Assembly (NCBI RefSeq): GCF_000471625.1
Contig: NZ_AUSW01000017.1
Span: forward strand, 1-64,000
Length of the DNA: 64,000 nt
Direction of reading: 5' to 3'
Origin: Psychrobacter aquaticus CMS 56
GTDB taxonomy: Bacteria; Pseudomonadota; Gammaproteobacteria; Pseudomonadales; Moraxellaceae
Every line of letters begins with the position of its first letter. Within the stretch, counting starts at the first letter, position 1. Positions 57,014 to 64,000 of this stretch are shown here, piece by piece. The translations under genes and the position numbers were made by a program. The notes under the pieces were generated by a model that saw only the letters and a program-made list of their open reading frames with translations, ran no database searches and was not told the DNA's origin.

Positions 57014-57211
57014 CTAATTTGATCGTAACTTATATTGCCTAACTAACCACTGAATCAAGGTAGCTAATGTTAATGCTGCTAATAGTGTACAGATAGCCAG
57101 TAGGTCAATACGGATAGGTGCGATCATATCCTGTGTTAATTGCTGACTAATAAAGTAATAAGGTATAGACAGCAACCATGCCCCTAAAGTAACTATTTGT
57201 AGTTTAGTCAT
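57014..57211 (-). CDS. Small two-segment membrane protein
   Basis: A 65-residue protein with two hydrophobic segments at about 4-22 and 34-54, and a basic C-terminal end (RQYKLRSN). No family is recognised. Support is limited to a plausible hydrophobic pattern and a free intergenic position; no strong ribosome binding site is present. Confidence 0.4.
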   Translation of the reverse strand: MTKLQIVTLGAWLLSIPYYFISQQLTQDMIAPIRIDLLAICTLLAALTLATLIQWLVRQYKLRSN

Positions 57212-57280
57212 ATGCTTAACTCTCTATTAAAATTATAGTAGTGTATCAGAAAGTACGCTGAGGGATTAGAAGAGGAGTGA

Positions 57281-57607
57281 CACCCAAATACTGATGCAGA
57301 TACTGTTTATACATATTTGATAAATGGCATAGAAGTAATAGAATTTCTATCGCCTGAGCTAGATATCATTGATAGTAAAGTTACTGTGCCAACTAAAGTT
57401 TTTACTGATGGTTGCTATCTCTGGACGATGATAATTCCTCATCTAGTAAAAAATTATAAGGTGTCGTTACCAGAAGAGTTTATGCATTATTTAAGAAAAC
57501 AGAATAAGTATGCTAATCAATATGATAGTGATCGTATAAGACAAATACTAGACAGTCTCGAAGGTAAAAAAATTGACAGTTATATGAAGTTTAGTGTTGA
57601 TGAATAA
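57281..57607 (+). pseudogene. Unknown small protein, probably 5'-truncated
   Basis: The frame is open from a stop at 57278 to 57607 (108 codons), but the only start-like codon is a TTG at 57317 (96 residues) without a ribosome binding site. The residues before that codon (DADTVYTYLINGIEVIEF) read like protein, suggesting that the original start was further upstream and is lost. The remaining chain, with VPTKVFTDGCYLWTMIIPHL and a helical, Lys-rich end, is not recognised. Confidence 0.4.
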
Positions 57608-57741
57608 TTAACATATTTTGAGTACTTTAGCATTCATTTGCCATAAGAAACGTTGTAGGAACATGTTGCCATAATGATGTTAAATTACTACCTTTTTACC
57701 GTCTAGAATGGGCAGTAAAGAACCCCAAAAAACCCTGACTG

Positions 57742-57765
57742 TTCCCATAACGTCCGTTATGGGAA
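57742..57765. repeat. Perfect 24-base palindrome
   Basis: TTCCCATAACG and CGTTATGGGAA are separated by two bases. The stem is too tightly closed and lacks a T run for a terminator. It sits next to coding debris and could be a recombinase site or an inverted-repeat end (inference). Confidence 0.5.
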
Positions 57766-57798
57766 ATTACTTTAGACCTGAAAAATCTATCGTATCGG

Positions 57799-57910
57799 TT
57801 ACGCTAAAATAGCAATATCCTCAGCGATAATACGTTTAAAAAATACTGGATCGTATTGGACGACATCTAACTTCGCATTTAAACGATGACGGCTTATGCC
57901 TGCATTCTGT
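57799..57910 (-). pseudogene. C-terminal coding remnant of an unidentified protein
   Basis: A minus-strand frame bounded by a stop upstream gives about 35 residues with protein-like composition, ISRHRLNAKLDVVQYDP and FFKRIIAEDIAILA, ending in a stop at 57799. It has no start codon and no partner frame. It may be the tail of a lost gene, perhaps linked to the palindrome 35 bases beyond it. The evidence is composition only. Confidence 0.25.
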
Positions 57911-57924
57911 TAATTATTACTTTA

Positions 57925-59046
57925 TTACTTTTCTACTTTGTTCAAAAATCCAAGCAATGCCTTTTCTTCACAACTTTGATATTTCTTGGTACGTCCACGG
58001 CGGGCTTGTTTGTAAGACTCAAAAAACTGATCCGCTAAGAATTGCTCAATAATAATAGGATTAATATAAGAAGAACGGCAAACAGCAGGAGTATTACCCA
58101 GTGCTTCTGCCACTGCTTTAACCATATCCGTGACCAACTGCTGGCGATCAGAGCTTTCAGGCTCACTGGCTAATACATTTTTACCCTCTGCTGTATCAAG
58201 CGCATCATACAAATGACTGGCTGCGAGGACACTGGCCATCCATGTACGAAAATCTTTTGCACTATACAGTTGACCATTGCTGCCACTAACGCAAGTATGG
58301 GTTCGTAGATACTCATTGATATCGGCACTATCAACGACTTGCTTGACACCATTGTCATCCAAATATTTAAAAATCTGATAACCAGGCAATTCAGAACAGG
58401 CTTGCACAATCTGTATCAAGCGCTCGTCTTGTAGCTCAATATGATGCTCTTTTGAGCTTTTACCAACGAAGTCAAACGCCAGACCGTTGTCTATTTCGCT
58501 CACATGCTTGCTTCTTAACGTACTCAAACCATAGCTTTTGTTCAATTTAGCATAACGGCTATTGCCGATACGAATCAAAGTCGTCTCTAACAATTTGACC
58601 ACGGCTGCGAGGACATTGGCTCGTGATAAAGGCGTTGCCTCCAAGTCTTTTTCGACTTGAGCGCGCAAGTTTGGTAACGCTTCTGCAAAGCCAATCATGG
58701 CGTCAAACTTAGCTTGGTCGCGGACGCGATCCCACTCGGGATGGTACAAGTACTGTTTACGTGCTTTGTCATCACGCCCTGTTGATTGCAGATGGCCCTT
58801 ATTATCTTGGCATATCCAAACCTCTGACCACATTGGCGGTATCACCAAAGCATCAAATCGCTTACGCAATGCTTTGTCTTTTACCGTTTTGCCAGTTGCA
58901 TCTCGATAAGTAAACCCGCGACCCCAACGTCTGCGTCCATATCCCGGTTCATTGTCGCTCACATAGCGCAGATTTGCCAAACCAGCTAAGTGTTCATAAT
59001 CATGACGCACATCTTGAATAGGGTTTTGCTGATTTTCTTTGTCCAT
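57925..59046 (-). CDS. Type IB DNA topoisomerase (poxvirus-like)
   Basis: A 373-residue bacterial type IB topoisomerase, which relaxes supercoils through a 3'-phosphotyrosine. Its features are YGRRRWGRGFTYRDATG, the KALRKRFDALVIPPMWSEVW block, GYQIFKYLDDNGVKQVVDS, and FRTWMASVLAASHLYDAL. The nucleophilic tyrosine is in NTPAVCRSSYINPIII near residue 335. The ATG at 59046 is used; twelve upstream codons are unsupported. Single gene beside a scarred intergenic region. Confidence 0.88.
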   Translation of the reverse strand: MDKENQQNPIQDVRHDYEHLAGLANLRYVSDNEPGYGRRRWGRGFTYRDATGKTVKDKALRKRFDALVIPPMWSEVWICQDNKGHLQSTGRDDKARKQYLYHPEWDRVRDQAKFDAMIGFAEALPNLRAQVEKDLEATPLSRANVLAAVVKLLETTLIRIGNSRYAKLNKSYGLSTLRSKHVSEIDNGLAFDFVGKSSKEHHIELQDERLIQIVQACSELPGYQIFKYLDDNGVKQVVDSADINEYLRTHTCVSGSNGQLYSAKDFRTWMASVLAASHLYDALDTAEGKNVLASEPESSDRQQLVTDMVKAVAEALGNTPAVCRSSYINPIIIEQFLADQFFESYKQARRGRTKKYQSCEEKALLGFLNKVEK

Positions 59047-59225
59047 AAGAAGACTCGTCTGATAAATGAATCGTTTTAGCATAATGAACTATGGTAAATT
59101 TTGCTGTTTATTTGCCACGGATAAAGTGTAATCCTGTGTAAAATAAAATTGATACAAGGGTTTTAGGTTATGGGCTTTTAAGGCATAATTTAGCACTACT
59201 CACGACTTAAGTTTATTAAAATAAA

Positions 59226-59678
59226 ATGAACCATTCATCTGTAAAAATAAAACCGCTAGCTATCACTGATTACGACCTTTGGTTACACTTATGGCAAAAC
59301 TATCTGACGTTTTATAAGACCAGTTTGCCGTCAACTACAACGGAGACGACGTGGCGCAATATGCTTAATGACGACGTGGCTATCTATGGATTTGGGGCGT
59401 GGAAAGATGATATTTTGGTAGGTATTACCCATGTAGTGCTGCATCCCAATACATGGAATACCACAGAATGTTGTTATTTAGAAGACTTATACGTTAGTGA
59501 AACTGTGCGCGGTCAAGGCGTAGGACGTGCTTTGATTGAGCAGGTCTATGCATTTGCCAATGAGAAAGACTGCAACCGTGTTTACTGGACGACGCAAGAA
59601 GGCAACACCGACGCGCGCCAACTTTATGACAAAATTGCGAGCTTGACTGATATGGTTCAGTATCGTCACAACTTATAG
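59226..59678 (+). CDS. GNAT-family N-acetyltransferase
   Basis: A 150-residue single GNAT domain. The acetyl-CoA loop is VSETVRGQGVGRALIEQVYA (about residues 95-114), preceded by the strand YLEDLYV. RVYWTTQEGNTDARQLYDK near 119-137 is typical of small-molecule or aminoacyl acetyltransferases. The substrate is unknown. It is monocistronic, followed by a shared terminator. Confidence 0.85.
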   Translation: MNHSSVKIKPLAITDYDLWLHLWQNYLTFYKTSLPSTTTETTWRNMLNDDVAIYGFGAWKDDILVGITHVVLHPNTWNTTECCYLEDLYVSETVRGQGVGRALIEQVYAFANEKDCNRVYWTTQEGNTDARQLYDKIASLTDMVQYRHNL

Positions 59679-59708
59679 TATTGGGAACCCACTTCTTTTA
59701 AAATGACC

Positions 59709-59752
59709 ATAAAAAAAACGCCAAGCGTTAAACACTTGGCGTTGGTTGTTTT
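59709..59752. terminator. Bidirectional terminator between the GNAT gene and ppnP
   Basis: Arms AACGCCAAG and CTTGGCGTT with an eight-base loop, an A run on the left and a T-rich tail on the right. Confidence 0.82.
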
Positions 59753-59796
59753 AAGACAACATTAGTCATATAAATGTAGCTTTAACTCAACAAATA

Positions 59797-60081
59797 TTAT
59801 TTGCCATACACACATAAATAAGCCGTTTCGACTTCTACTTTTACCTGAAACTTTTTATTGGCTTCAACGGTAAACTGCTCGCCAGCATTAAAAGTTTGCC
59901 ATTCATCACTTTCTGGTAGCTTGACCGTCAATGCGCCGCTGACTACACTCATGGTTTCAAACTCACTGGTGCCAAATTCGTACTCACCAACTTCCATCAC
60001 ACCAACGGTGGCAGGCTTGGTTGCCGTTTGAAAGGCGATAGAAGTGACTTTATTATCAAAATAATTGTTAACGCTTGGCAT
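59797..60081 (-). CDS. ppnP: Pyrimidine/purine nucleoside phosphorylase PpnP
   Basis: A 94-residue single-cupin protein (DUF1255, YaiE). It begins [16 protein letters not shown] and has the family blocks [28 protein letters not shown] and [13 protein letters not shown], ending YLCVYGK. PpnP phosphorolyses several nucleosides. AAGGAACC precedes the ATG. It lies 43 bases downstream of prfB on the same strand and could be read from its transcript. Confidence 0.92.
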   Translation of the reverse strand: MPSVNNYFDNKVTSIAFQTATKPATVGVMEVGEYEFGTSEFETMSVVSGALTVKLPESDEWQTFNAGEQFTVEANKKFQVKVEVETAYLCVYGK

Positions 60082-60124
60082 AATGGTTCCTTAATAAGAT
60101 TTTAGGTAATATTTCAAAGGTATT

Positions 60125-61220
60125 TTACAGACCTGCTTTTAGACTCGCTTCGATAAATTGATCGAGGTCACCATCTAACACAGCACCGGTGTTAAAGGTT
60201 TCAACGCCTGTGCGCAGATCCTTGATACGTGAGTCATCCAGTACGTAAGAGCGAATTTGACTGCCCCAGCCAACGTCAGATTTGCCATCTTCGACCGCTT
60301 GCTGTTTTTCCATGCGCTTTTGCATCTCAAGCTCATAAAGCTTGGCGCGCAGCATTTTCATGGCAGTGGCTTTGTTGCCATGCTGGCTGCGTTCATTCTG
60401 ACACGTCACAACCACCCCACTTGGCTCATGAGTAATACGCACGGCAGAGTCAGTGGTATTAACGTGCTGACCACCTGCCCCCGATGAGCGATACGTATCA
60501 ATGCGTAAATCCGCAGGATTGATGTCAATCTCGACATTATCATCGATTTCAGGCGAGACAAACACCGCAGCAAATGACGTATGACGTCCATTATTACTAT
60601 CAAACGGTGATTTGCGTACCAGACGATGCACGCCAATCTCGGTACGAAGCCAACCAAAAGCATAATCGCCCTTAATCTCAATCGTCGCTGATTTAATCCC
60701 AGCGACACCGCCAGCGGAGACTTCGATCACATCAACCTTGAAGTCATGAGCCTCAGCCCAGCGTGTATACATACGCAGTAGCATTTCTGCCCAATCTTGT
60801 GCTTCCGTACCACCACTGCCCGACTGAATATCCAAATAGCAATTGTTCGGGTCCATCTCACCACTGAACATGCGGCGGAATTCTAAATCAGCAACGCGTT
60901 TTTCCGCATTATCCAGCTCGCTCTGTACGTCGGCAAGCAGTGACTCATCGTCTTCTTCTACCGCCAACTCTAGCATTGCAGATGCATCTGCTAATGTGGT
61001 TTCAAGTGAGACTACGACATCGATGACACCATCGAGATGACTTTTTTCTTTGTTGATCTTGGTCGCACGCTCTGGGTCATTCCATAGCTCGGGGTTCTCT
61101 AGTTCTAAATTGACTTCTTCTAAGCGCTCTTGCTTACCATCGAAGTCAAAGATACCTCCGCAAGTCCTGCCCACGTTCAGACAAGTCTTTGATTTTTTCT
61201 TGATACGAATTGATTTCCAT
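60125..61220 (-). CDS. prfB: Peptide chain release factor 2, with programmed +1 frameshift
   Basis: RF2 ends translation at UAA and UGA. The first 24 codons start at ATG 61220 ([20 protein letters not shown], then RRYL) and hit TGA at 61148-61146. Slipping one base on CTT gives GAC and the remaining 340 codons, for 364 residues in all. A GGAGG sequence lies just before the slip site. The SPF tripeptide ([13 protein letters not shown]) and GGQ loop ([18 protein letters not shown]) are intact. The regulation is autoregulatory: low RF2 favours the frameshift. The frame open at 61174 is not the true start. Confidence 0.96.
61144..61160 (-). promoter_or_regulatory. prfB: prfB frameshift signal
   Basis: On the minus strand, GGAGGTATCTTTGAC contains an internal Shine-Dalgarno-like GGAGG, the slippery CTT codon and the TGA stop followed by C, the classic arrangement for +1 shifting in RF2. 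Confidence 0.93.
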
Positions 61221-61348
61221 AAATTTTCCTATTTTTTTGAATAATGCCTGTTTTCTTGAACAGCGAGTGTATAACCAATAAGGTGCTATTTTAAAGGAGA
61301 TTGACGTTAAATGGTTGGCTAATTACGGTTGACCATACACTAAGCAAA

Positions 61349-62050
61349 CTAAATTGACCAATCTTCTACTGCCCAGCGATGCGCGAGTGCATGGGCATGT
61401 AGTGCGTCATCAGGTGAGACACAAATAGCGACATCTGCCCACTCAAGCAGTGGAATGTCGTTTTTGGAGTCTGAATATGCATAGGTTTTTTCAAACGTAA
61501 GGCCTGCTGCTTGCTGCTTATCAAGCCATTTATTAAGATGATAAATCTTGCCTTCTTGGAAGTTTGGCTTATCCATTAATTTACCAGTATAGCGTTCATC
61601 CTTTATCTCAAGCGGTGTCGATAAAACATTGGCGTCTTCAATACCAAACCGTTTGGCAATGGCAGAAACCACAAAGTCATTGGTCGCAGAAATGATTACC
61701 ACTTCATGACCCTGCTCAATATGCTGACACAGCACTTCCATTGCTTTTGGGCGAATGTGTGGCTCGATTTCACTTTTGATATAATCTTCTCGCAGCTCAT
61801 GCAATCTGTCCATCGGTAGACTACTCAAAAACTGAGCGACAAATTCATTGTACTCAGTTGCATCAAGCGTGCCTTCGATATAATCTTGATAAAACTTTTG
61901 GTTGGCCGTGCGATATTCAGCTTCGTCAACGAGTTCATGCTTGACGATATATTCGCCCCACAGATAGTCGCTATCGACATCGAGTAAGGTATGGTCTAAA
62001 TCAAATAACGCCAATTCTTTTTGATCATTCTGTGTTTGAGTCGCCTGCAT
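61349..62050 (-). CDS. HAD-IB family phosphatase (SerB/PGP-like)
   Basis: A 233-residue HAD hydrolase. The nucleophile motif ALFDLDHTLLDVDSDYLWGE lies at residues about 13-32, motif II is VVIISATNDFVVSAIAKRFG (near 110), the lysine is in NFQEGKIYHL and motif IV is AYSDSKNDIPLLEWAD. Members dephosphorylate phosphoserine-type or histidinol-type substrates; the tryptophan after the nucleophile (DYLW) fits the HAD-IB group with unknown substrate. AAGG precedes the ATG. Single gene. Confidence 0.85.
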   Translation of the reverse strand: MQATQTQNDQKELALFDLDHTLLDVDSDYLWGEYIVKHELVDEAEYRTANQKFYQDYIEGTLDATEYNEFVAQFLSSLPMDRLHELREDYIKSEIEPHIRPKAMEVLCQHIEQGHEVVIISATNDFVVSAIAKRFGIEDANVLSTPLEIKDERYTGKLMDKPNFQEGKIYHLNKWLDKQQAAGLTFEKTYAYSDSKNDIPLLEWADVAICVSPDDALHAHALAHRWAVEDWSI

Positions 62051-62175
62051 AGTAAAACCTTATTGTTGTTTTTTGAGGGATATAATTTTTGATATAAATG
62101 AATGTATGCATAAAAAACTTGATGAATAAGCTTGCGAGAACGTTACTGTTTACCAAATAAAATTATGGTAACTTA

Positions 62176-62218
62176 ATTTTCATAGTCCATTTTCATAGTC
62201 CATTTTCATAGTCCATTT
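62176..62218 (+). repeat. Three tandem 13-bp repeats upstream of a membrane-protein gene
   Basis: TTTTCATAGTCCA occurs three times in a row, the last copy ending about 20 bases before the start codon of the gene at 62238. Such repeats vary in number by slippage and could alter the spacing of promoter or leader elements. Confidence 0.7.
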
Positions 62219-62237
62219 AAAAAATTTAGAGAACGCT

Positions 62238-62687
62238 ATGAAATCACCGAATGATAAACTTGACCCACCTAACAGACCACGTAGACCTGCTCGCTCAACT
62301 AGAGAAATTCGGCAGCGCAAGTCAGGGAACAGCGATCAGTCATTCTTAGATCGTCTGATGTATGCGCTCTTGAACGGGCTAATGTATGGCGTTGGTGGCC
62401 TACTGATAGACTTAGCCATTGTGGTCATTCGTTCAATATTCGGTCATGGCAATGGCGACGTTTTCTGGCTCTTCACCCCTTTTATGTTGATACTTGGGGC
62501 ATTAATGGGGTTCATCGTTGGTAAATCCGCTGGCGCTGAAAGTGTTAATGCGTTAAATATCAACGAAACGAGCAATCAGAGCGCTTACCTAAGTGACTAT
62601 TCTGTACGCCATGATATTTTTCGCGGACTGGTTATTGGCATCGTCATTTTTGCCATTATTTGGCTGGTGATGATGTTGATGGCATAA
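62238..62687 (+). CDS. Membrane protein of unknown function
   Basis: A 149-residue protein with a basic, Pro/Arg-rich start (DPPNRPRRPARSTREIRQRK), then hydrophobic segments at about residues 42-66, 77-97 and 127-149. No family is recognised. GAG-rich sequence lies before the ATG. Its 5' leader contains three tandem 13-bp repeats. Confidence 0.65.
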   Translation: MKSPNDKLDPPNRPRRPARSTREIRQRKSGNSDQSFLDRLMYALLNGLMYGVGGLLIDLAIVVIRSIFGHGNGDVFWLFTPFMLILGALMGFIVGKSAGAESVNALNINETSNQSAYLSDYSVRHDIFRGLVIGIVIFAIIWLVMMLMA

Positions 62688-62795
62688 AGGCCAATTATAT
62701 AAGAATAAGATCAAAAACATAAATAGAATATAAGCCGTTCAAGATAAAAGAGATACACTAGAACTTATGACTCTATTATTCACTTATCGTTAAAT

Positions 62796-63332
62796 TTAGT
62801 CTGGCATTGTCATTTCTTTCAAGCCCTTTTTAAAACTCTGACAATGCTCTGCATAATGCAGCGCTGACAGTTTTAGCATAGCCGCTTGCTCATCCGTCAG
62901 TGTCTTAACCACTTTTGCTGGTGCGCCCATCACTAATGAGTTATCGGGAATCTCTTTGCCTTCAGTAACCAATGCCTTGGCACCAATAATACAGTTTTTA
63001 CCGATTTTGGCATTATTCAATACTACCGCCCCAATACCAATCAAACTATTATCACCAATTTCACAGCCATGTAACATTGCTAAATGACCGATGGTGACAT
63101 AGTTGCCAATTTTTACTTCAATGCCAGCATCGGTATGAATCACGCTGTTTTCTTGTACATTACTATAATCACCGATATGAATGTGACTCACATCTCCGCG
63201 AATTACCGCGCCAAACCAAACGCTGGCTTGATGACCCAAATATACGTCGCCTATCACGCGTGCTGAATCAGCCACCCAACCGTTAAATGGTACAGCAAAC
63301 TCAGGCGTTTTGTCTAAATACTGATAAATCAT
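62796..63332 (-). CDS. Gamma-carbonic-anhydrase-like hexapeptide protein
   Basis: A 178-residue left-handed beta-helix protein of the YrdA/gamma-CA group. Metal-binding histidines sit in NVQENSVIHTDAG, IGHLAMLHGCEIGDN. Hexapeptide repeats run from about residue 25 to 135 and a C-terminal helix follows. Members bind zinc or iron; catalytic activity varies. AAGGA precedes the ATG. Single gene. Confidence 0.9.
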   Translation of the reverse strand: MIYQYLDKTPEFAVPFNGWVADSARVIGDVYLGHQASVWFGAVIRGDVSHIHIGDYSNVQENSVIHTDAGIEVKIGNYVTIGHLAMLHGCEIGDNSLIGIGAVVLNNAKIGKNCIIGAKALVTEGKEIPDNSLVMGAPAKVVKTLTDEQAAMLKLSALHYAEHCQSFKKGLKEMTMPD

Positions 63333-63482
63333 AATCCATCCTTAGTCGTTATATTTTATAAAAGACAATCTGTCGTAGAAATCGTTTTATAAAGAAATTT
63401 GAGGTAAAGCTTGATAGTCATAAAGACTGATAAAAACTTTGTAGTATAATGCCGCCAATAAACCCTATTTAGGCTCGCCGCA

Positions 63483-64000
63483 ATGATCAGTAAAAAATAT
63501 ACAGCTACTTTTATATTGTTATCAAGTAGCATTATTGTCACTACCCCTACTCATGCGGGCAACAGCTCTGATATTGCCAAAGCAGGAGACATACTATCCT
63601 TTGCCATACCTGCAGCTGCTTACGGTAGCACTTATTATATGGACGATAAAGAGGGACGGCAGCAATTTTACTATTCATTTGCGACCAATGTTGCCGCTAC
63701 TTATGCTTTGAAATCAGTAGTTGATAAAGAGCGACCTAATGGTAGTGATGATAACTCTTTTCCCTCCGGTCATACCTCAAGAGCTTTTCAAGGCGCTAGC
63801 TTCATTCATAAACGCTATGGACTAGAATATAGCATTCCTGCTTATATTGGTGCAGGTTTTGTTGCCTATAGTCGTGTCGAAGCAGATGAACACGATACTG
63901 CCGATGTGGTAGCAGGAGCAGCGTTAGGCATTGCCAGTAGTATGTATTTAACGAAAAGTTATCATAATGACCAGCTGCACATCGCAACCAATTTATCCCC
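63483..64000 (+). CDS. PAP2-family phosphatase (3' end beyond the window)
   Basis: The frame starting at ATG 63483 stays open to the window end (172 codons so far). A Sec signal peptide ends THA near residue 25. The three PAP2 motifs are seen: KSVVDKERP (near 81), SFPSGHTSRAF (near 97), and YSRVEADEHDTADVVAG (near 132-148) with the conserved Arg, His and Asp. It probably dephosphorylates a lipid phosphate or pyrophosphate at the periplasmic face. It is incomplete, so length and topology are unknown. Confidence 0.85.
   Translation, partial: MISKKYTATFILLSSSIIVTTPTHAGNSSDIAKAGDILSFAIPAAAYGSTYYMDDKEGRQQFYYSFATNVAATYALKSVVDKERPNGSDDNSFPSGHTSRAFQGASFIHKRYGLEYSIPAYIGAGFVAYSRVEADEHDTADVVAGAALGIASSMYLTKSYHNDQLHIATNLS

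Noticed and set aside
57742-57765. Palindrome as a transcription terminator
   Set aside because: The loop is two bases and there is no T run on either side.
1-64000. CRISPR arrays, prophage or complete insertion sequences
   Set aside because: No regularly spaced direct repeats, phage structural genes or intact transposases were found in the window.

Overview
The window looks like a chromosomal segment of a gammaproteobacterium of the family Moraxellaceae, most probably Psychrobacter. This is inferred from the moderately low GC, the gene content (RNase H fused to the DnaQ exonuclease, a soluble stand-alone RnfB next to nth, DUF3144, a FimL-like protein, type IB topoisomerase, a compact set of acyl-CoA enzymes) and short dispersed intergenic hairpin repeats. 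No species-level marker such as rRNA is present. There is no prophage, CRISPR array or complete insertion sequence.

Layout. 1-4.8 kb: a tRNA-Gly remnant, DUF1244, an SRPBCC protein, a RluF-type pseudouridine synthase, a TSUP permease and an acidic unknown. 4.85-10.9 kb: a tight six-gene operon that begins with trehalose synthesis (otsB-otsA) and continues into a divergent acyl-CoA dehydrogenase, a PIG-L deacetylase, a NodS-like methyltransferase and a family 2 glycosyltransferase. It ends at a strong terminator shared with a convergent orphan NADAR protein related to DarT1-type antitoxins. 12.2-15.7 kb: thiolase plus FadB-like beta-oxidation pair. 16-18.7 kb: an unknown protein, a SotB-like MFS exporter and ArfB. 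18.8-25.6 kb: an acyl-CoA catabolic cluster (acyl-CoA dehydrogenase, NADP-dependent reductase, two SDRs, a CoA-ester lyase) divergent from a GlxA/AraC-type activator.

25.6-39.2 kb is mostly housekeeping: Tat-exported LD-carboxypeptidase, DUF1232, small membrane and lipoproteins, the rnhA-dnaQ fusion, a FimL-like protein, NudC, an EamA exporter, rnfB-nth, metK, DUF3144 and a Kazal-like lipoprotein. 39.4-49.1 kb: a BCCT osmolyte transporter, a PQQ-type sugar dehydrogenase, clpB with a possible heat-shock promoter, an L,D-transpeptidase, and a 3-hydroxyacyl-CoA dehydrogenase/acyl-CoA synthetase pair. 49.5-54 kb: a Fur-box-preceded iron-complex ABC importer (permease, binding protein, ATPase), an EamA exporter and an IS3-type transposase scar.

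54.3-64 kb: a tautomerase and EamA exporter divergent from a LysR regulator, a scarred region with a perfect palindrome and broken coding remnants, topoisomerase IB, a GNAT acetyltransferase, PpnP, prfB with its programmed +1 frameshift, a HAD phosphatase, an unknown membrane protein behind a three-copy 13-bp tandem repeat, a gamma-carbonic anhydrase and the start of a PAP2 phosphatase cut by the window end.

The best candidate for an undescribed system is the otsBA-acd-pigL-nodS-GT2 operon. Its last three enzymes parallel the deacetylase, N-methyltransferase and glycosyltransferase of Nod-factor synthesis, coupled here to osmoprotectant trehalose synthesis. The orphan NADAR protein beside it is the second most interesting item. 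Where an upstream in-frame codon lacks a ribosome binding site and a downstream ATG has one, the downstream start was chosen and this is stated.
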